Source of the DNA: an uncultured Carboxylicivirga sp. | GTDB taxonomy: Bacteria; Bacteroidota; Bacteroidia; Bacteroidales; Marinilabiliaceae | Direction: 5' to 3' | DNA: 64,000 nt | Assembly: GCA_947503525.1 (NCBI GenBank) | Contig: CANNEA010000002.1 | Coordinates: forward strand, 1,240,001 to 1,304,000 | Part shown: positions 29,674 through 38,089 of the stretch, piece after piece | Position numbering within the stretch: the stretch's first letter is position 1 | Layout of the letters: every line of letters starts with the position of its first letter | The notes under the pieces: generated by a model | Told to the model about the DNA's origin: nothing | The model's database searches: none | What the model saw: only the letters and a program-made list of their open reading frames with translations | Program-made: the position numbers and the translations under genes

Positions 29674-30141
29674 ATGTTAGTTGACGAGGAATTATTAATT
29701 GAGCTACAGAATAAATCAATGAGTTCAGAACGGCGAAGAACTAATTATAATTTTCATAAGCAGGCTTCTGATCCCATGCAACGAATGCTAAATGTATTGC
29801 AACCTGACAGTTATGTGCGGCCACATAAACATGAAAGTCCGGACAAAAGAGAGGCCTTTATCATTATTGAAGGTCGCCTCTTGATCGTATTGTTTGATAA
29901 CTTTGGCAAAGTTACTCAATCTGCTGTATTGGATAGAGAACAGGGAGTATATGTGTTGGAAATTGAACCGGCAAAGTATCACACTATTATTGCTTTAGAT
30001 GAAAATACTGTTGTATATGAAATAAAAGATGGTCCTTATAATCCTGAAGATGATAAGGATTTTGCACCCTGGGCTCCATCTGAATCTGAGCAAGAAGCAG
30101 CGCAATCATACATGTTTAAGTTAAAGCAATTGATCAGGTAG
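29674..30141 (+). CDS. WbuC-family cupin metalloprotein
   Basis: The 155-residue product is a single-domain cupin. The first motif is RPHKHESPDKREAFIIIEGRL, with two histidines and a glutamate as likely metal ligands, and the second is EIEPAKYHTIIAL with the third histidine. This arrangement and the length fit the WbuC family, often found near O-antigen genes, but no surface polysaccharide genes are nearby here. Its substrate is unknown. It stands alone, facing away from the cyclase gene across a 138-base gap. Confidence 0.8.
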   Translation: MLVDEELLIELQNKSMSSERRRTNYNFHKQASDPMQRMLNVLQPDSYVRPHKHESPDKREAFIIIEGRLLIVLFDNFGKVTQSAVLDREQGVYVLEIEPAKYHTIIALDENTVVYEIKDGPYNPEDDKDFAPWAPSESEQEAAQSYMFKLKQLIR

Positions 30142-30157
30142 TCAGTATAACATATTG

Positions 30158-30189
30158 TTTGCCATTGTATGCTGTAACCTTTATCTTTG
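30158..30189 (+). promoter_or_regulatory. Bacteroidota-type promoter
   Basis: TTTG at 30158-30161 and TATCTTTG at 30182-30189, separated by 20 bases, match the -33/-7 consensus TTTG-N19/20-TAnnTTTG. It lies 31 bases upstream of the 30220 gene. Confidence 0.7.
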
Positions 30190-30219
30190 ACGTATTAATT
30201 AACCTAACTTTTTACTGAT

Positions 30220-30630
30220 ATGAAAGCAAGTTTATTGTTATTTGGCTTTATGTTTATGGCCTTATGTTCGTCTGCTCAAATGAGTGTTAGCGCAAACCTA
30301 TTGCATGAGTTTTCCATTGATTACAAGTTTCAGGATCGATTTAGAGTTGAATTGGGTTTATGGCCTGGAAAATTTGATGCCTCAAAACTAAAACCAATGT
30401 TTAAGGCTGAACTGCTTAAGAAAGATCAGTTTGATGGCTACGTTGGATTTGGACTATTAGGGCTTGATCCAGTTGATTTGATTCACATACCTGTTGGTAT
30501 GGATTTTTATCCTCTTCAGAAAAAGAACTTTAGTATAGTGTTAGAGCTAATTAATGAATTTGGAAGTGATTATAATATAGCAGGGAATATAGGTGTTCGT
30601 TACCGATTTGCAGATTTTAAGAAGAATTGA
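30220..30630 (+). CDS. Small secreted protein of unknown function, possible beta-barrel
   Basis: The 136-residue product has a signal peptide (MKASLLLFGFMFMALCSSAQ) and a mature part of alternating strands ending NIAGNIGVRYRFADF, which resembles a small outer membrane barrel or a conserved secreted family of the phylum. I do not recognise a named family. It has its own good promoter and is followed by an intrinsic terminator, so it is monocistronic. Confidence 0.75.
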   Translation: MKASLLLFGFMFMALCSSAQMSVSANLLHEFSIDYKFQDRFRVELGLWPGKFDASKLKPMFKAELLKKDQFDGYVGFGLLGLDPVDLIHIPVGMDFYPLQKKNFSIVLELINEFGSDYNIAGNIGVRYRFADFKKN

Positions 30631-30659
30631 GAAAATAGAAACAGAACAGTATTCTTGAG

Positions 30660-30691
30660 AGCATCATCTATGGATGGTGCTTTTCTTTTTG
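30660..30691 (+). terminator. Intrinsic terminator after the 30220 gene
   Basis: AGCATCATC at 30660-30668 pairs with GATGGTGCT at 30673-30681 (one G-T pair) around TATG, followed by TTTTCTTTTT. Confidence 0.88.
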
Positions 30692-30743
30692 TAAAATGTA
30701 AAATACACACATTCAATTTATCACACTGTTTTCCACTTTTTAG

Positions 30744-30751
30744 TATCTTTG
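30744..30751 (+). promoter_or_regulatory. -7 promoter element of hisS
   Basis: TATCTTTG matches TAnnTTTG and lies 40 bases upstream of the hisS start. The -33 element is not clear. Confidence 0.5.
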
Positions 30752-30791
30752 CGCTTCAAATTTTTAGCATACGTAAATAATACACATAGAT

Positions 30792-32156
30792 ATGGCTCAG
30801 AAACCAAGTATACCAAAAGGAACAAGGGATTTTTCTCCTGCTGAGATGGTAAAGCGCAATTATATTTTTGATACCGTAAAATCGGTTTTTCAAAAATATG
30901 GTTATCTGCCTATTGAAACTCCTGCCATGGAAAACCTTTCAACCTTACTTGGGAAATACGGGGAAGAAGGTGATAAACTTTTGTTTAAAATATTGAATTC
31001 GGGTGATTATCTAAAAAAGGCAGATTCGGCTCTATTGGCAGAAAAGGCTTCGAATAAGGTAATTACACAATTAAGTGAAAAAGGATTGCGTTATGACCTA
31101 ACCGTGCCTTTTGCCCGTTTTGTAGTTCAACATCAAAATGAAATTTCATTCCCATTTAAACGCTATCAAATACAGCCGGTATGGCGTGCAGATCGACCTC
31201 AGAAAGGCCGTTATCGTGAGTTTTTTCAATGCGATGTAGATGTGGTTGGTAGCAATGCTTTATTGAATGAGGTTGAGCTGATTCAGATTGTGGATGATGT
31301 CTATCGACTTCTGGATATTAACGTTGTTCTTAAACTTAACAACCGTAAAGTTCTTTCAGGAATTGCGGAAATAATAGGAGCAGCTGATCAAATTGTAGAC
31401 ATCACTGTTGCAATTGATAAACTGGATAAGATTGGTTTAGATAAGGTCAATGAGGAATTGGCTTCGAAAGGACTTTCTCAGGAAGCAATTGATACGATTC
31501 AGCCTATCATCATGTTGAGTGGTACAAATGCTGAGAAAATTGTTAAGCTTAAAGAAGTTTTGAGTAAATCAGAAATAGGTCTTAAAGGTGTTTCTGAATT
31601 AGAATCGGTTTTGAATTATCTGGATGTCCTGAAACTGGATCTGGAAGTAGAGTTAGATTTAACCTTGGCAAGAGGATTAAACTATTATACAGGTGCAATT
31701 TTCGAGGTGAAGGCAAAAGACGTTGAAATTGGAAGCATAACCGGTGGTGGACGTTATGATGATTTAACGGGAATCTTTGGTTTGAAAGATGTTTCAGGAG
31801 TAGGTATTTCATTCGGGGCCGATCGCATTTATGATGTAATGAACCAATTGGAATTATTCCCAAAGGCAGATGGAGCTAAAACCAGGGCTCTGTTTGTTAA
31901 TTTTGGTGGCGAAGATGAATTATATGCAATGAAAACTTTAGCTGATGTGCGTAAAGCCGGAGTTAATGCAGAGTTATTTCCGGATGCTGCAAAAATGAAA
32001 AAACAGATGACTTATGCCAACCGAAAGGAAATACCATTTGTGGTTTTGACAGGTGAGGTTGAGCGTAAATCAGGAAATGTAACACTAAAGAATATGGAGA
32101 CTGGTGAGCAGAGTCAATTGAACCTTGATGAATTGATAAAAGTCATCAGCATCTAA
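30792..32156 (+). CDS. hisS: Histidyl-tRNA synthetase
   Basis: The 454-residue class II synthetase charges tRNA-His. Visible are motif 1 (about residue 50), motif 2 [22 protein letters not shown], the histidine-specific motif [14 protein letters not shown], motif 3 [14 protein letters not shown] and a C-terminal anticodon-binding domain (about 360-454). It is flanked by its own promoter and terminator. The histidine lyase gene hutH follows but is separated by a terminator, so the two are not co-transcribed. Confidence 0.97.
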   Translation: MAQKPSIPKGTRDFSPAEMVKRNYIFDTVKSVFQKYGYLPIETPAMENLSTLLGKYGEEGDKLLFKILNSGDYLKKADSALLAEKASNKVITQLSEKGLRYDLTVPFARFVVQHQNEISFPFKRYQIQPVWRADRPQKGRYREFFQCDVDVVGSNALLNEVELIQIVDDVYRLLDINVVLKLNNRKVLSGIAEIIGAADQIVDITVAIDKLDKIGLDKVNEELASKGLSQEAIDTIQPIIMLSGTNAEKIVKLKEVLSKSEIGLKGVSELESVLNYLDVLKLDLEVELDLTLARGLNYYTGAIFEVKAKDVEIGSITGGGRYDDLTGIFGLKDVSGVGISFGADRIYDVMNQLELFPKADGAKTRALFVNFGGEDELYAMKTLADVRKAGVNAELFPDAAKMKKQMTYANRKEIPFVVLTGEVERKSGNVTLKNMETGEQSQLNLDELIKVISI

Positions 32157-32176
32157 AAAAGAAATTACATACATTT

Positions 32177-32212
32177 GCGGATAAGGTAAACCATTGCCTT
32201 ATCCGCTTTTTT
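32177..32212 (+). terminator. Intrinsic terminator after hisS
   Basis: GCGGATAAGG at 32177-32186 pairs perfectly with CCTTATCCGC at 32197-32206, followed by six T residues. Confidence 0.93.
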
Positions 32213-32384
32213 ATGGGTAGAATTTTAAAAAATAGAGATCTGGTTTTTGTTTCTTTTGGAGGAGATATCCGCTGTCCATGAAATTTGTAATGCATTAAGT
32301 ATTATAAGATCATCCCAAAAATCTAGTTAAGAAATCTCGAGGTAAATTATTAATCGAGTAATACGTATTTTTTAAAAAGAAATC

Positions 32385-33890
32385 ATGAAGAATATATATC
32401 CAATATCTCCAAGTCCATTATCATTCGAGATAATTGAAACCATTCTATCAGAAGGTTACCAGCTTGAATTATCAGATGAATCGGTTGAATTAATAGAGAA
32501 GTGCAAGAAATACCTTGATAATAAGGTAGCTAATCAAAATGGTCCTGTCTACGGGGTAAATACCGGTTTTGGAGCTCTTCACAGTATCTCTATTTCTAAG
32601 GATGATCTGAGTAAACTACAGGAAAACTTAGTTAAAAGTCATGCTTGTGGAATTGGGCGTGAAGTACCACGTGATGTGGTCAAGCTAATGTTAATGTTGA
32701 AAATTCATGCATTAAGCTTAGGTAAGTCAGGTGTACAATTGGCTACCGTAAAACGATTGATCGACTTCTTTAATAATGGAATTTATCCAATTGTATTTGA
32801 ACAAGGATCATTAGGTGCATCAGGTGATTTGGCACCACTGGCACATTTGTTTTTGCCACTTATAGGAGATGGTGATGTACACTACAAAGGTGAGAAACGC
32901 CTGGCCATTGATGTATTAAATGAGAATGGTTGGGAACCAATTAAATTGGAAGCCAAAGAAGGTCTGGCTTTGCTTAATGGTACTCAATTCATGAGTTCTC
33001 ATGCTGTTTATACCCTATTGAAGGCTTTCCGTCTTTCGAAATATGCCGATATCATTGCAGCGACTTCATTGGATGCTTTCGATGGTCGAATTGAGCCATT
33101 CTATCCTCAACTGCATACCATTAGACCGCACAAAGGTCAGATGGAAACTGCCCGAAACATAATGGCTATTTTAGATGGAAGTGAGTTAATCACCCGTTCG
33201 AAAAAGCATGTTCAGGATCCATATTCATTCCGTTGTGTACCTCAGGTACATGGGGCAATTAAGGATGCCATCAACTATGTAGCCGGAGTTGTGCTTACTG
33301 AAATCAATTCAGTTACCGATAATCCGATTGTTTTTCCTGAAGATGATATGATTGTTTCAGGTGGTAACTTTCATGGAGAGCCTCTGGCTTTAGCCATGGA
33401 TTTCTTATCAATTGCCATGAGTGAGATTGGTAGTATATCTGAACGTCGCACATACCGATTAATTTCTGGAGAACGTGGGTTGCCCGAATTTCTTGTGGCT
33501 AATCCGGGATTAAACAGTGGGTTTATGATTCCTCAATATTCTGCGGCATCTATTGTGAGCTTGAACAAACAAATGGCCACTCCTTCTTCAGTTGACAGTA
33601 TACCTTCATCAAACGAACAGGAAGATCATGTGAGTATGGGAGGTAATGCTGCGACCAAAGCATTGAAGATTGCAGACAATGTAGAGCGTGTATTAGCAAT
33701 AGAGTTGTTTAATGCATCACAGGCAATGGATTTCCGTCGTCCGGCTAAAACTTCAGAATTTCTTGAAGGATTTCTGTCTCAGTACAGAAAGTTTGTTGAC
33801 TTTGTTGAGGAAGACAAAATCATGTACAAGGAAATTGAAAAGAGTATTGAGTTTCTTCAGACTGGAGAGTTTGATGAATTTGCAAGTTAA
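32385..33890 (+). CDS. hutH: Histidine ammonia-lyase
   Basis: The 501-residue enzyme deaminates histidine to urocanate, the first step of histidine degradation. The Ala145-Ser146-Gly147 triad in GSLGASGDLAPLAH forms the MIO electrophile, and YGVNTGFGAL near the start provides the catalytic tyrosine. The remaining hut genes (hutU, hutI, ftcD) are not in the window. Because related lyases differ at few positions, phenylalanine or tyrosine lyase activity is not strictly excluded, but overall text favours HutH. Confidence 0.93.
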   Translation: MKNIYPISPSPLSFEIIETILSEGYQLELSDESVELIEKCKKYLDNKVANQNGPVYGVNTGFGALHSISISKDDLSKLQENLVKSHACGIGREVPRDVVKLMLMLKIHALSLGKSGVQLATVKRLIDFFNNGIYPIVFEQGSLGASGDLAPLAHLFLPLIGDGDVHYKGEKRLAIDVLNENGWEPIKLEAKEGLALLNGTQFMSSHAVYTLLKAFRLSKYADIIAATSLDAFDGRIEPFYPQLHTIRPHKGQMETARNIMAILDGSELITRSKKHVQDPYSFRCVPQVHGAIKDAINYVAGVVLTEINSVTDNPIVFPEDDMIVSGGNFHGEPLALAMDFLSIAMSEIGSISERRTYRLISGERGLPEFLVANPGLNSGFMIPQYSAASIVSLNKQMATPSSVDSIPSSNEQEDHVSMGGNAATKALKIADNVERVLAIELFNASQAMDFRRPAKTSEFLEGFLSQYRKFVDFVEEDKIMYKEIEKSIEFLQTGEFDEFAS

Positions 33891-33922
33891 AAGATACCAG
33901 ACATTTCATTATATAATAGTCC

Positions 33923-33953
33923 AACGGTTCCTTTTTTAGGAGCCGTTTTTTTT
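33923..33953 (+). terminator. Intrinsic terminator after hutH
   Basis: AACGGTTCCT at 33923-33932 pairs with AGGAGCCGTT (one G-T pair), followed by a long T-run. Confidence 0.9.
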
Positions 33954-33992
33954 ACATCAATTGACAATTCTGAATTAATAAGCTCAAACAAG

Positions 33993-34024
33993 TTTTCACA
34001 CTTTTGAAAAATGCAGTACTTTTG
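33993..34024 (+). promoter_or_regulatory. Promoter of ychF
   Basis: TTTT at 33993-33996 and TACTTTTG at 34017-34024, spaced by 20 bases, fit the -33/-7 pattern of the phylum, 40 bases upstream of the ychF start. Confidence 0.55.
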
Positions 34025-34063
34025 CGGCTGAATTTTAGATGAGTAAATAAAAAAATATCATAT

Positions 34064-35164
34064 ATGGGATTACAGTGTGGAATAGTTGGTTTACCAAATG
34101 TTGGAAAATCAACCTTGTTTAATTGTTTGTCGAATGCAAAGGCGCAATCGGCTAATTTTCCTTTCTGTACTATTGAGCCTAACGTAGGGGTAATTACTGT
34201 GCCTGATGATCGCTTGGTGAAGTTGGAAGAATTGGTTAATCCACAGCGTGTTGTGCCGACAACGGTTGAGATTGTCGATATAGCTGGATTAGTTAAGGGA
34301 GCAAGTAAAGGCGAAGGATTAGGTAACAAGTTTTTGGCCAATATCCGCGAGACGGATGCGATTATTCACGTATTGCGTTGTTTTGACGATGATAACGTAA
34401 CTCATGTTGATGGTTCGATTGACCCTGTTCGTGATAAGGAAATCATAGATCTTGAATTGCAATTCAAAGATTTGGAAACCGTTGAAGCACGTCTTCAGAA
34501 ATCGGAAAAAGCTGCAAAATCATCTAAAGATGTTGAAGCTAAGAAATTAGTGGAAGTGCTTTATAAATATAAAGCCGCATTAGAAGATAGCAAATCAGCA
34601 AGAACAGTTGAGCTGACCGAACAAGAGGAGAGTGTGAGTAAAGATTTATATTTACTTACCAATAAGCCAGTGCTATATGTGTGTAATGTAGATGAGGCAT
34701 CGGTTGTTGATGGTAATGCTCATGTTGAAGCCCTTAAAGAGAAGGTTAAAGATGAGAATGCCGAAATTTTGATAATTGCTGCAAAAACGGAATCCGAGAT
34801 TGCCGAGCTGGAAACTTTTGAGGAACGTCAAGAGTTTTTGGAAGATATGGGACTTAAAGAATCCGGTGTTGCGAAGCTTATCCGTTCAGCATATAATTTA
34901 CTTCAGCTACAGACTTATTTTACAGCAGGCGAAAAAGAAGTTAGAGCCTGGACTTTTCACAAAGGCTATGTTGCACCTCAGGCAGCAGGTGTAATTCACA
35001 CTGATTTTGAGAAGGGATTTATACGAGCAGAAGTTATTAAATACGACGATTTTGTTAATCTTAAGTCGGAATTGGCTTGTAAAGAGGCCGGTAAAATGAA
35101 TGTAGAAGGAAAAGAATATGTGGTGCAGGATGGAGACATCATGCATTTTAGATTTAATGTGTAA
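34064..35164 (+). CDS. ychF: Redox-regulated ATPase YchF (Obg family)
   Basis: The 366-residue P-loop protein begins MGLQCGIVGLPNVGKSTLFN (Walker A) and has VDIAGLVKGASKGEGLGNKFL (switch II). Instead of the NKxD GTP-specificity motif it has CNVDE, consistent with the ATP preference known for YchF. A helical insertion (about 125-200) and the C-terminal TGS domain (about 280-366, ending DIMHFRFNV) complete the family architecture. YchF associates with ribosomes and is linked to stress responses. Monocistronic with a clear promoter and terminator. Confidence 0.96.
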   Translation: MGLQCGIVGLPNVGKSTLFNCLSNAKAQSANFPFCTIEPNVGVITVPDDRLVKLEELVNPQRVVPTTVEIVDIAGLVKGASKGEGLGNKFLANIRETDAIIHVLRCFDDDNVTHVDGSIDPVRDKEIIDLELQFKDLETVEARLQKSEKAAKSSKDVEAKKLVEVLYKYKAALEDSKSARTVELTEQEESVSKDLYLLTNKPVLYVCNVDEASVVDGNAHVEALKEKVKDENAEILIIAAKTESEIAELETFEERQEFLEDMGLKESGVAKLIRSAYNLLQLQTYFTAGEKEVRAWTFHKGYVAPQAAGVIHTDFEKGFIRAEVIKYDDFVNLKSELACKEAGKMNVEGKEYVVQDGDIMHFRFNV

Positions 35165-35186
35165 GTAAATTAAGTTGCAGATACAC

Positions 35187-35216
35187 AGGGCTCTACAGGT
35201 GTGGAGCCCTTTTTTG
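35187..35216 (+). terminator. Intrinsic terminator after ychF
   Basis: AGGGCTC at 35187-35193 pairs with GAGCCCT, with further pairing inside, followed by a T-run. Confidence 0.88.
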
Positions 35217-35337
35217 TTGGGTGTTAATGGAATAAATGGATTATCACTATTGTTGGTTAAAAAATGTCAATCTGACGTTAATTACTGTTAAAGCACATGC
35301 ATTTTTAAAAAATGCCAAGTATGTTTGTAAGTGATTT

Positions 35338-35490
35338 ATGACCAAAAAAAATAAAAAAGAAGTGAAGAAAGAGAGTGATTTGACATTAAAACTGAAGCGG
35401 AAAATCTTCATTTATTCTATAATTGAAGTTGTTTTGATAGCTGCGTTGTTGGCCTTCGTTATGTTTCTCATAATGGTATTGATGAACTAA
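35338..35490 (+). CDS. Small single-pass membrane protein (50 residues)
   Basis: ATG 35338 opens a 50-codon frame ending at TAA 35488-35490. The product has a lysine-rich N-terminus (TKKNKKEVKKE) and one hydrophobic helix of about 25 residues, consistent with a small inner-membrane protein with its N-terminus inside. No family is recognised. The reading frame fits the position between the ychF terminator and a hairpin that starts at the stop codon, which supports it being a real gene; no homology test is possible here. Confidence 0.5.
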   Translation: MTKKNKKEVKKESDLTLKLKRKIFIYSIIEVVLIAALLAFVMFLIMVLMN

Positions 35491-35515
35491 TCCAGATAAA
35501 GGATTAGTTTTTTAT
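35485..35515. terminator. Bidirectional terminator shared by convergent genes
   Basis: AACTAATCC at 35485-35493 pairs with GGATTAGTT at 35501-35509, followed by TTTTTAT on the plus strand. It overlaps the stop codon of the small membrane protein and lies inside the last codons of the leftward DUF3859-like gene. Confidence 0.75.
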
Positions 35516-35876
35516 ACGCAATTAATTCCCCGTCCAGCCAAGTTGAGAGTATCCAATCTCCAGCTTTATCTTGGTATGGCTGCCAGACAGTATCTCCCAA
35601 AAAGAATTCGTAATCATTTGAGTTTATAAAATATTCACCTTTAAACGCAGGTTCTATTTGGCCGTGCTCATTTTTGAATGGAGGGTGTTCAATTTTATAT
35701 TCAAGTTTTTTGCCTTTAGCCCCTTTTATTTTAAGGACATAGCCGAATTCAATATCGTCTTGAATTTTAATGTTGTTTGTTATTTCCAATAGTTTTGGTA
35801 AGGCCTTTGACTGGCGTTCCCAATGGCTATAGATTCCATAACTGTATAATTCATGCGTGATTTTCTTCTTAGCCAT
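35487..35876 (-). CDS. DUF3859-like protein
   Basis: The 129-residue product has no signal peptide or membrane segment. The beginning ELYSYGIYSHWER and the middle HPPFKNEHG, followed by GDTVWQPYQDKAGDWILSTWLDG near the end, resemble the DUF3859 family, a small beta-rich cytoplasmic protein of unknown role; the assignment is from memory and moderate. It is the last gene of the leftward tamA-tamB-TPR operon, starting two bases after the TPR gene ends. Confidence 0.6.
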   Translation of the reverse strand: MAKKKITHELYSYGIYSHWERQSKALPKLLEITNNIKIQDDIEFGYVLKIKGAKGKKLEYKIEHPPFKNEHGQIEPAFKGEYFINSNDYEFFLGDTVWQPYQDKAGDWILSTWLDGELIAYKKLILYLD

Positions 35877-35878
35877 AT

Positions 35879-38086
35879 TTAATCTTCCAACGAATAACGA
35901 ATTTGATCCAACATCAAAGGAATGTCTTGTTTTTCAATGCCGTGTTCCAGTAGGTGAGGTTTATCTTCCGCGAAAGTTTCCAGAAATTCTTCGAATGAAT
36001 GGTTGGGTTGTCTTATACTTTTCTGATAACTGGCTAATGCTTCTTTACGCAGCTTTTTACACCATAAAGTATGGCCAAGGTTTATTAGGTCGTGTTTGTT
36101 TGATTCTGCTACTAACAGTTTGTGGTAGTATTTTTCAGCCTGATCAAATTTACCCAATACGAATGAACACCATGCTATTGGTCGGCCGACCTTGCTATTG
36201 CCTGGATCAAGGTATTCTACTTTAAAATAATATTTCAGGGCCTCTTCGAATTGTTCAAGCTCCAGATAGCAATGACCTATTGATGCCTGGTTGCTGAGAT
36301 TATCCGGTGCTATTACTTCTGCTTCTTTATAATATTGCAAAGCTTTTTCCGGATTACGAAGATGACGATAACAAAGTGCAATTTTTTTCTTGTTCCAAAC
36401 ACTTTCTGCACCTATTAAATCGGCTTTTAAATACATTTTAAGTGCCAAATCATGTTGCTTTAGTTTCTGATAACAGAAAGCTATTTTCTGAATGATATCC
36501 GTGGCGTTTGAATCCTTTTCACTAATGATACTAAAGATTTCAAGTGCATCATCGAAATAATCCTTTTTGAAATAATATTCTGCTAATTCTCGTAAGGATG
36601 AATTATCTGAGAGAACCTGTTTATAGAACCATTTATTATGAAAATCCATTTTCTGACTAAAAATATCATCAAACTGATGACGCTGGGGATGTACCTTTAT
36701 TAGTCGGTAAAGATCTTGTATATACTGATTAGAGGCCACCAATTTTCCCTGATTCGCTTTGAGCGCTTCTTCATCTTTTGCAATCTCTGCCATTTGTTCC
36801 ATTTCAGCCGAAAACATTTGTCCCATCAAATCCTTCTGCATCGATGGCATATGAGGAATGCTGAGGATCAATGAATATTTATCGGAATTGCATAAGAACC
36901 TTGATTCAGCCAGATTATCTAATAAGGTGGTGTTTTTAAAAGCTTCAGTTTCATTGGCCAATGCTTTCTTAATCTCAGGATGAGAAGCATAAAAAGGCAA
37001 TAACCAATTTGATATGGAATTGAAAAATGAAAAGTGTTTCAAATGTTTAAAGGTTGAGAGAAATACATCGGCACCTTCCATTTGCCATTGCGTTAACTCT
37101 TCCATCTTAGAAATTAAATTTGGAGAGTCTTTAAATATTTCTTCCCATTCCGGATTCTTATCCTCCATCATGCTTTCGTTAAGCATGTTCTCAAGGTCTA
37201 ACTTATCCTTTAGTTTGGGTTGCATCTTTACCACTTCAGGTAAAATCTCATCATGAAGTTTTTGGGATATGCGTTGAGTTTCTTTGGTGCGTATCAATTG
37301 GATAATAATACTTTGTACCAGTGTTTCTGCACCCTTTTTTTCCATAAATAAAGTAAAACGTGCATATAAGTCGGGATGAAGGGGTAGTCTTGCATCGTAT
37401 TTCGAAAAGCTAACCAATAAGCTTGTTAAAGCGCGAGCACTAATCTGGTCATCTTCATGCTCCATTAAATCTAATAAAAGCCTTATGTATTCTGCTGAAA
37501 AAGAATTCATCAGAGCTAAATTAAGTGCTGAAATGGTTAAAGCCTTAATGTGCCAAGGATATGCTTTTGTATCGAAAAATTGCTGCAAAAGCTTTAAGTC
37601 GTCAGAGCTTTTTAAGGGAGTACTCCATAGGTAATTAAATAACTGCAAACACAGGTTTTGAAGTTCAGCATTGTTTTCAGCATCAGAGTCAACCATCTTT
37701 TTCAGTTCAATACTCGCCCAGATAGTGCTTAATTGATCAAGTATTGAGCTTAACTTAGTGTTAGTGTGTTCACGTTTTATTTCATAAACCAAATCAGATG
37801 AATACTTCATCAACAGTTGCTCGTATCCTTTATCGGCAAGTTGATATACATCTTTAATTAAATGATTATAGATCTTTTGTCTTTCAGGATCGGATATGCC
37901 TTCAACCGTATATCGCAGCATATTTTTGTAGGTAAACTCTAAATTGTAATGAGCATCAATTAAATCACCATCCTGAGCTTCCTTCACCAATTCCTCGATT
38001 AAGTCAAGACTGTCTTTGATTCTTTTTTTAGCAAGCCTATTGCAAATTGCCTGATGCTTCGACTTTAATTCCTTTAAGTTTATCAT
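35879..38086 (-). CDS. Tetratricopeptide repeat protein
   Basis: The 735-residue product has no signal peptide. The first two-thirds are alpha-helical without a recognisable family; from about residue 500 there are five to six TPR units (for example NKKKIALCYRHLRNPEKALQYYKEAEVIAPDN and ASIGHCYLELEQFEEALKYYFKVEYLDPGN), which usually mediate protein contacts. It starts three bases after tamB ends and precedes the DUF3859-like gene by two bases, so it belongs to that operon. It is probably cytoplasmic; the role is unknown. Confidence 0.85.
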   Translation of the reverse strand: MINLKELKSKHQAICNRLAKKRIKDSLDLIEELVKEAQDGDLIDAHYNLEFTYKNMLRYTVEGISDPERQKIYNHLIKDVYQLADKGYEQLLMKYSSDLVYEIKREHTNTKLSSILDQLSTIWASIELKKMVDSDAENNAELQNLCLQLFNYLWSTPLKSSDDLKLLQQFFDTKAYPWHIKALTISALNLALMNSFSAEYIRLLLDLMEHEDDQISARALTSLLVSFSKYDARLPLHPDLYARFTLFMEKKGAETLVQSIIIQLIRTKETQRISQKLHDEILPEVVKMQPKLKDKLDLENMLNESMMEDKNPEWEEIFKDSPNLISKMEELTQWQMEGADVFLSTFKHLKHFSFFNSISNWLLPFYASHPEIKKALANETEAFKNTTLLDNLAESRFLCNSDKYSLILSIPHMPSMQKDLMGQMFSAEMEQMAEIAKDEEALKANQGKLVASNQYIQDLYRLIKVHPQRHQFDDIFSQKMDFHNKWFYKQVLSDNSSLRELAEYYFKKDYFDDALEIFSIISEKDSNATDIIQKIAFCYQKLKQHDLALKMYLKADLIGAESVWNKKKIALCYRHLRNPEKALQYYKEAEVIAPDNLSNQASIGHCYLELEQFEEALKYYFKVEYLDPGNSKVGRPIAWCSFVLGKFDQAEKYYHKLLVAESNKHDLINLGHTLWCKKLRKEALASYQKSIRQPNHSFEEFLETFAEDKPHLLEHGIEKQDIPLMLDQIRYSLED

Positions 38087-38089
38087 GAC

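Noticed and set aside
35857-36225. Plus-strand open frame opposite the TPR gene
   Set aside because: It is a shadow of the 735-codon leftward gene, whose TPR repeats show which strand is real.
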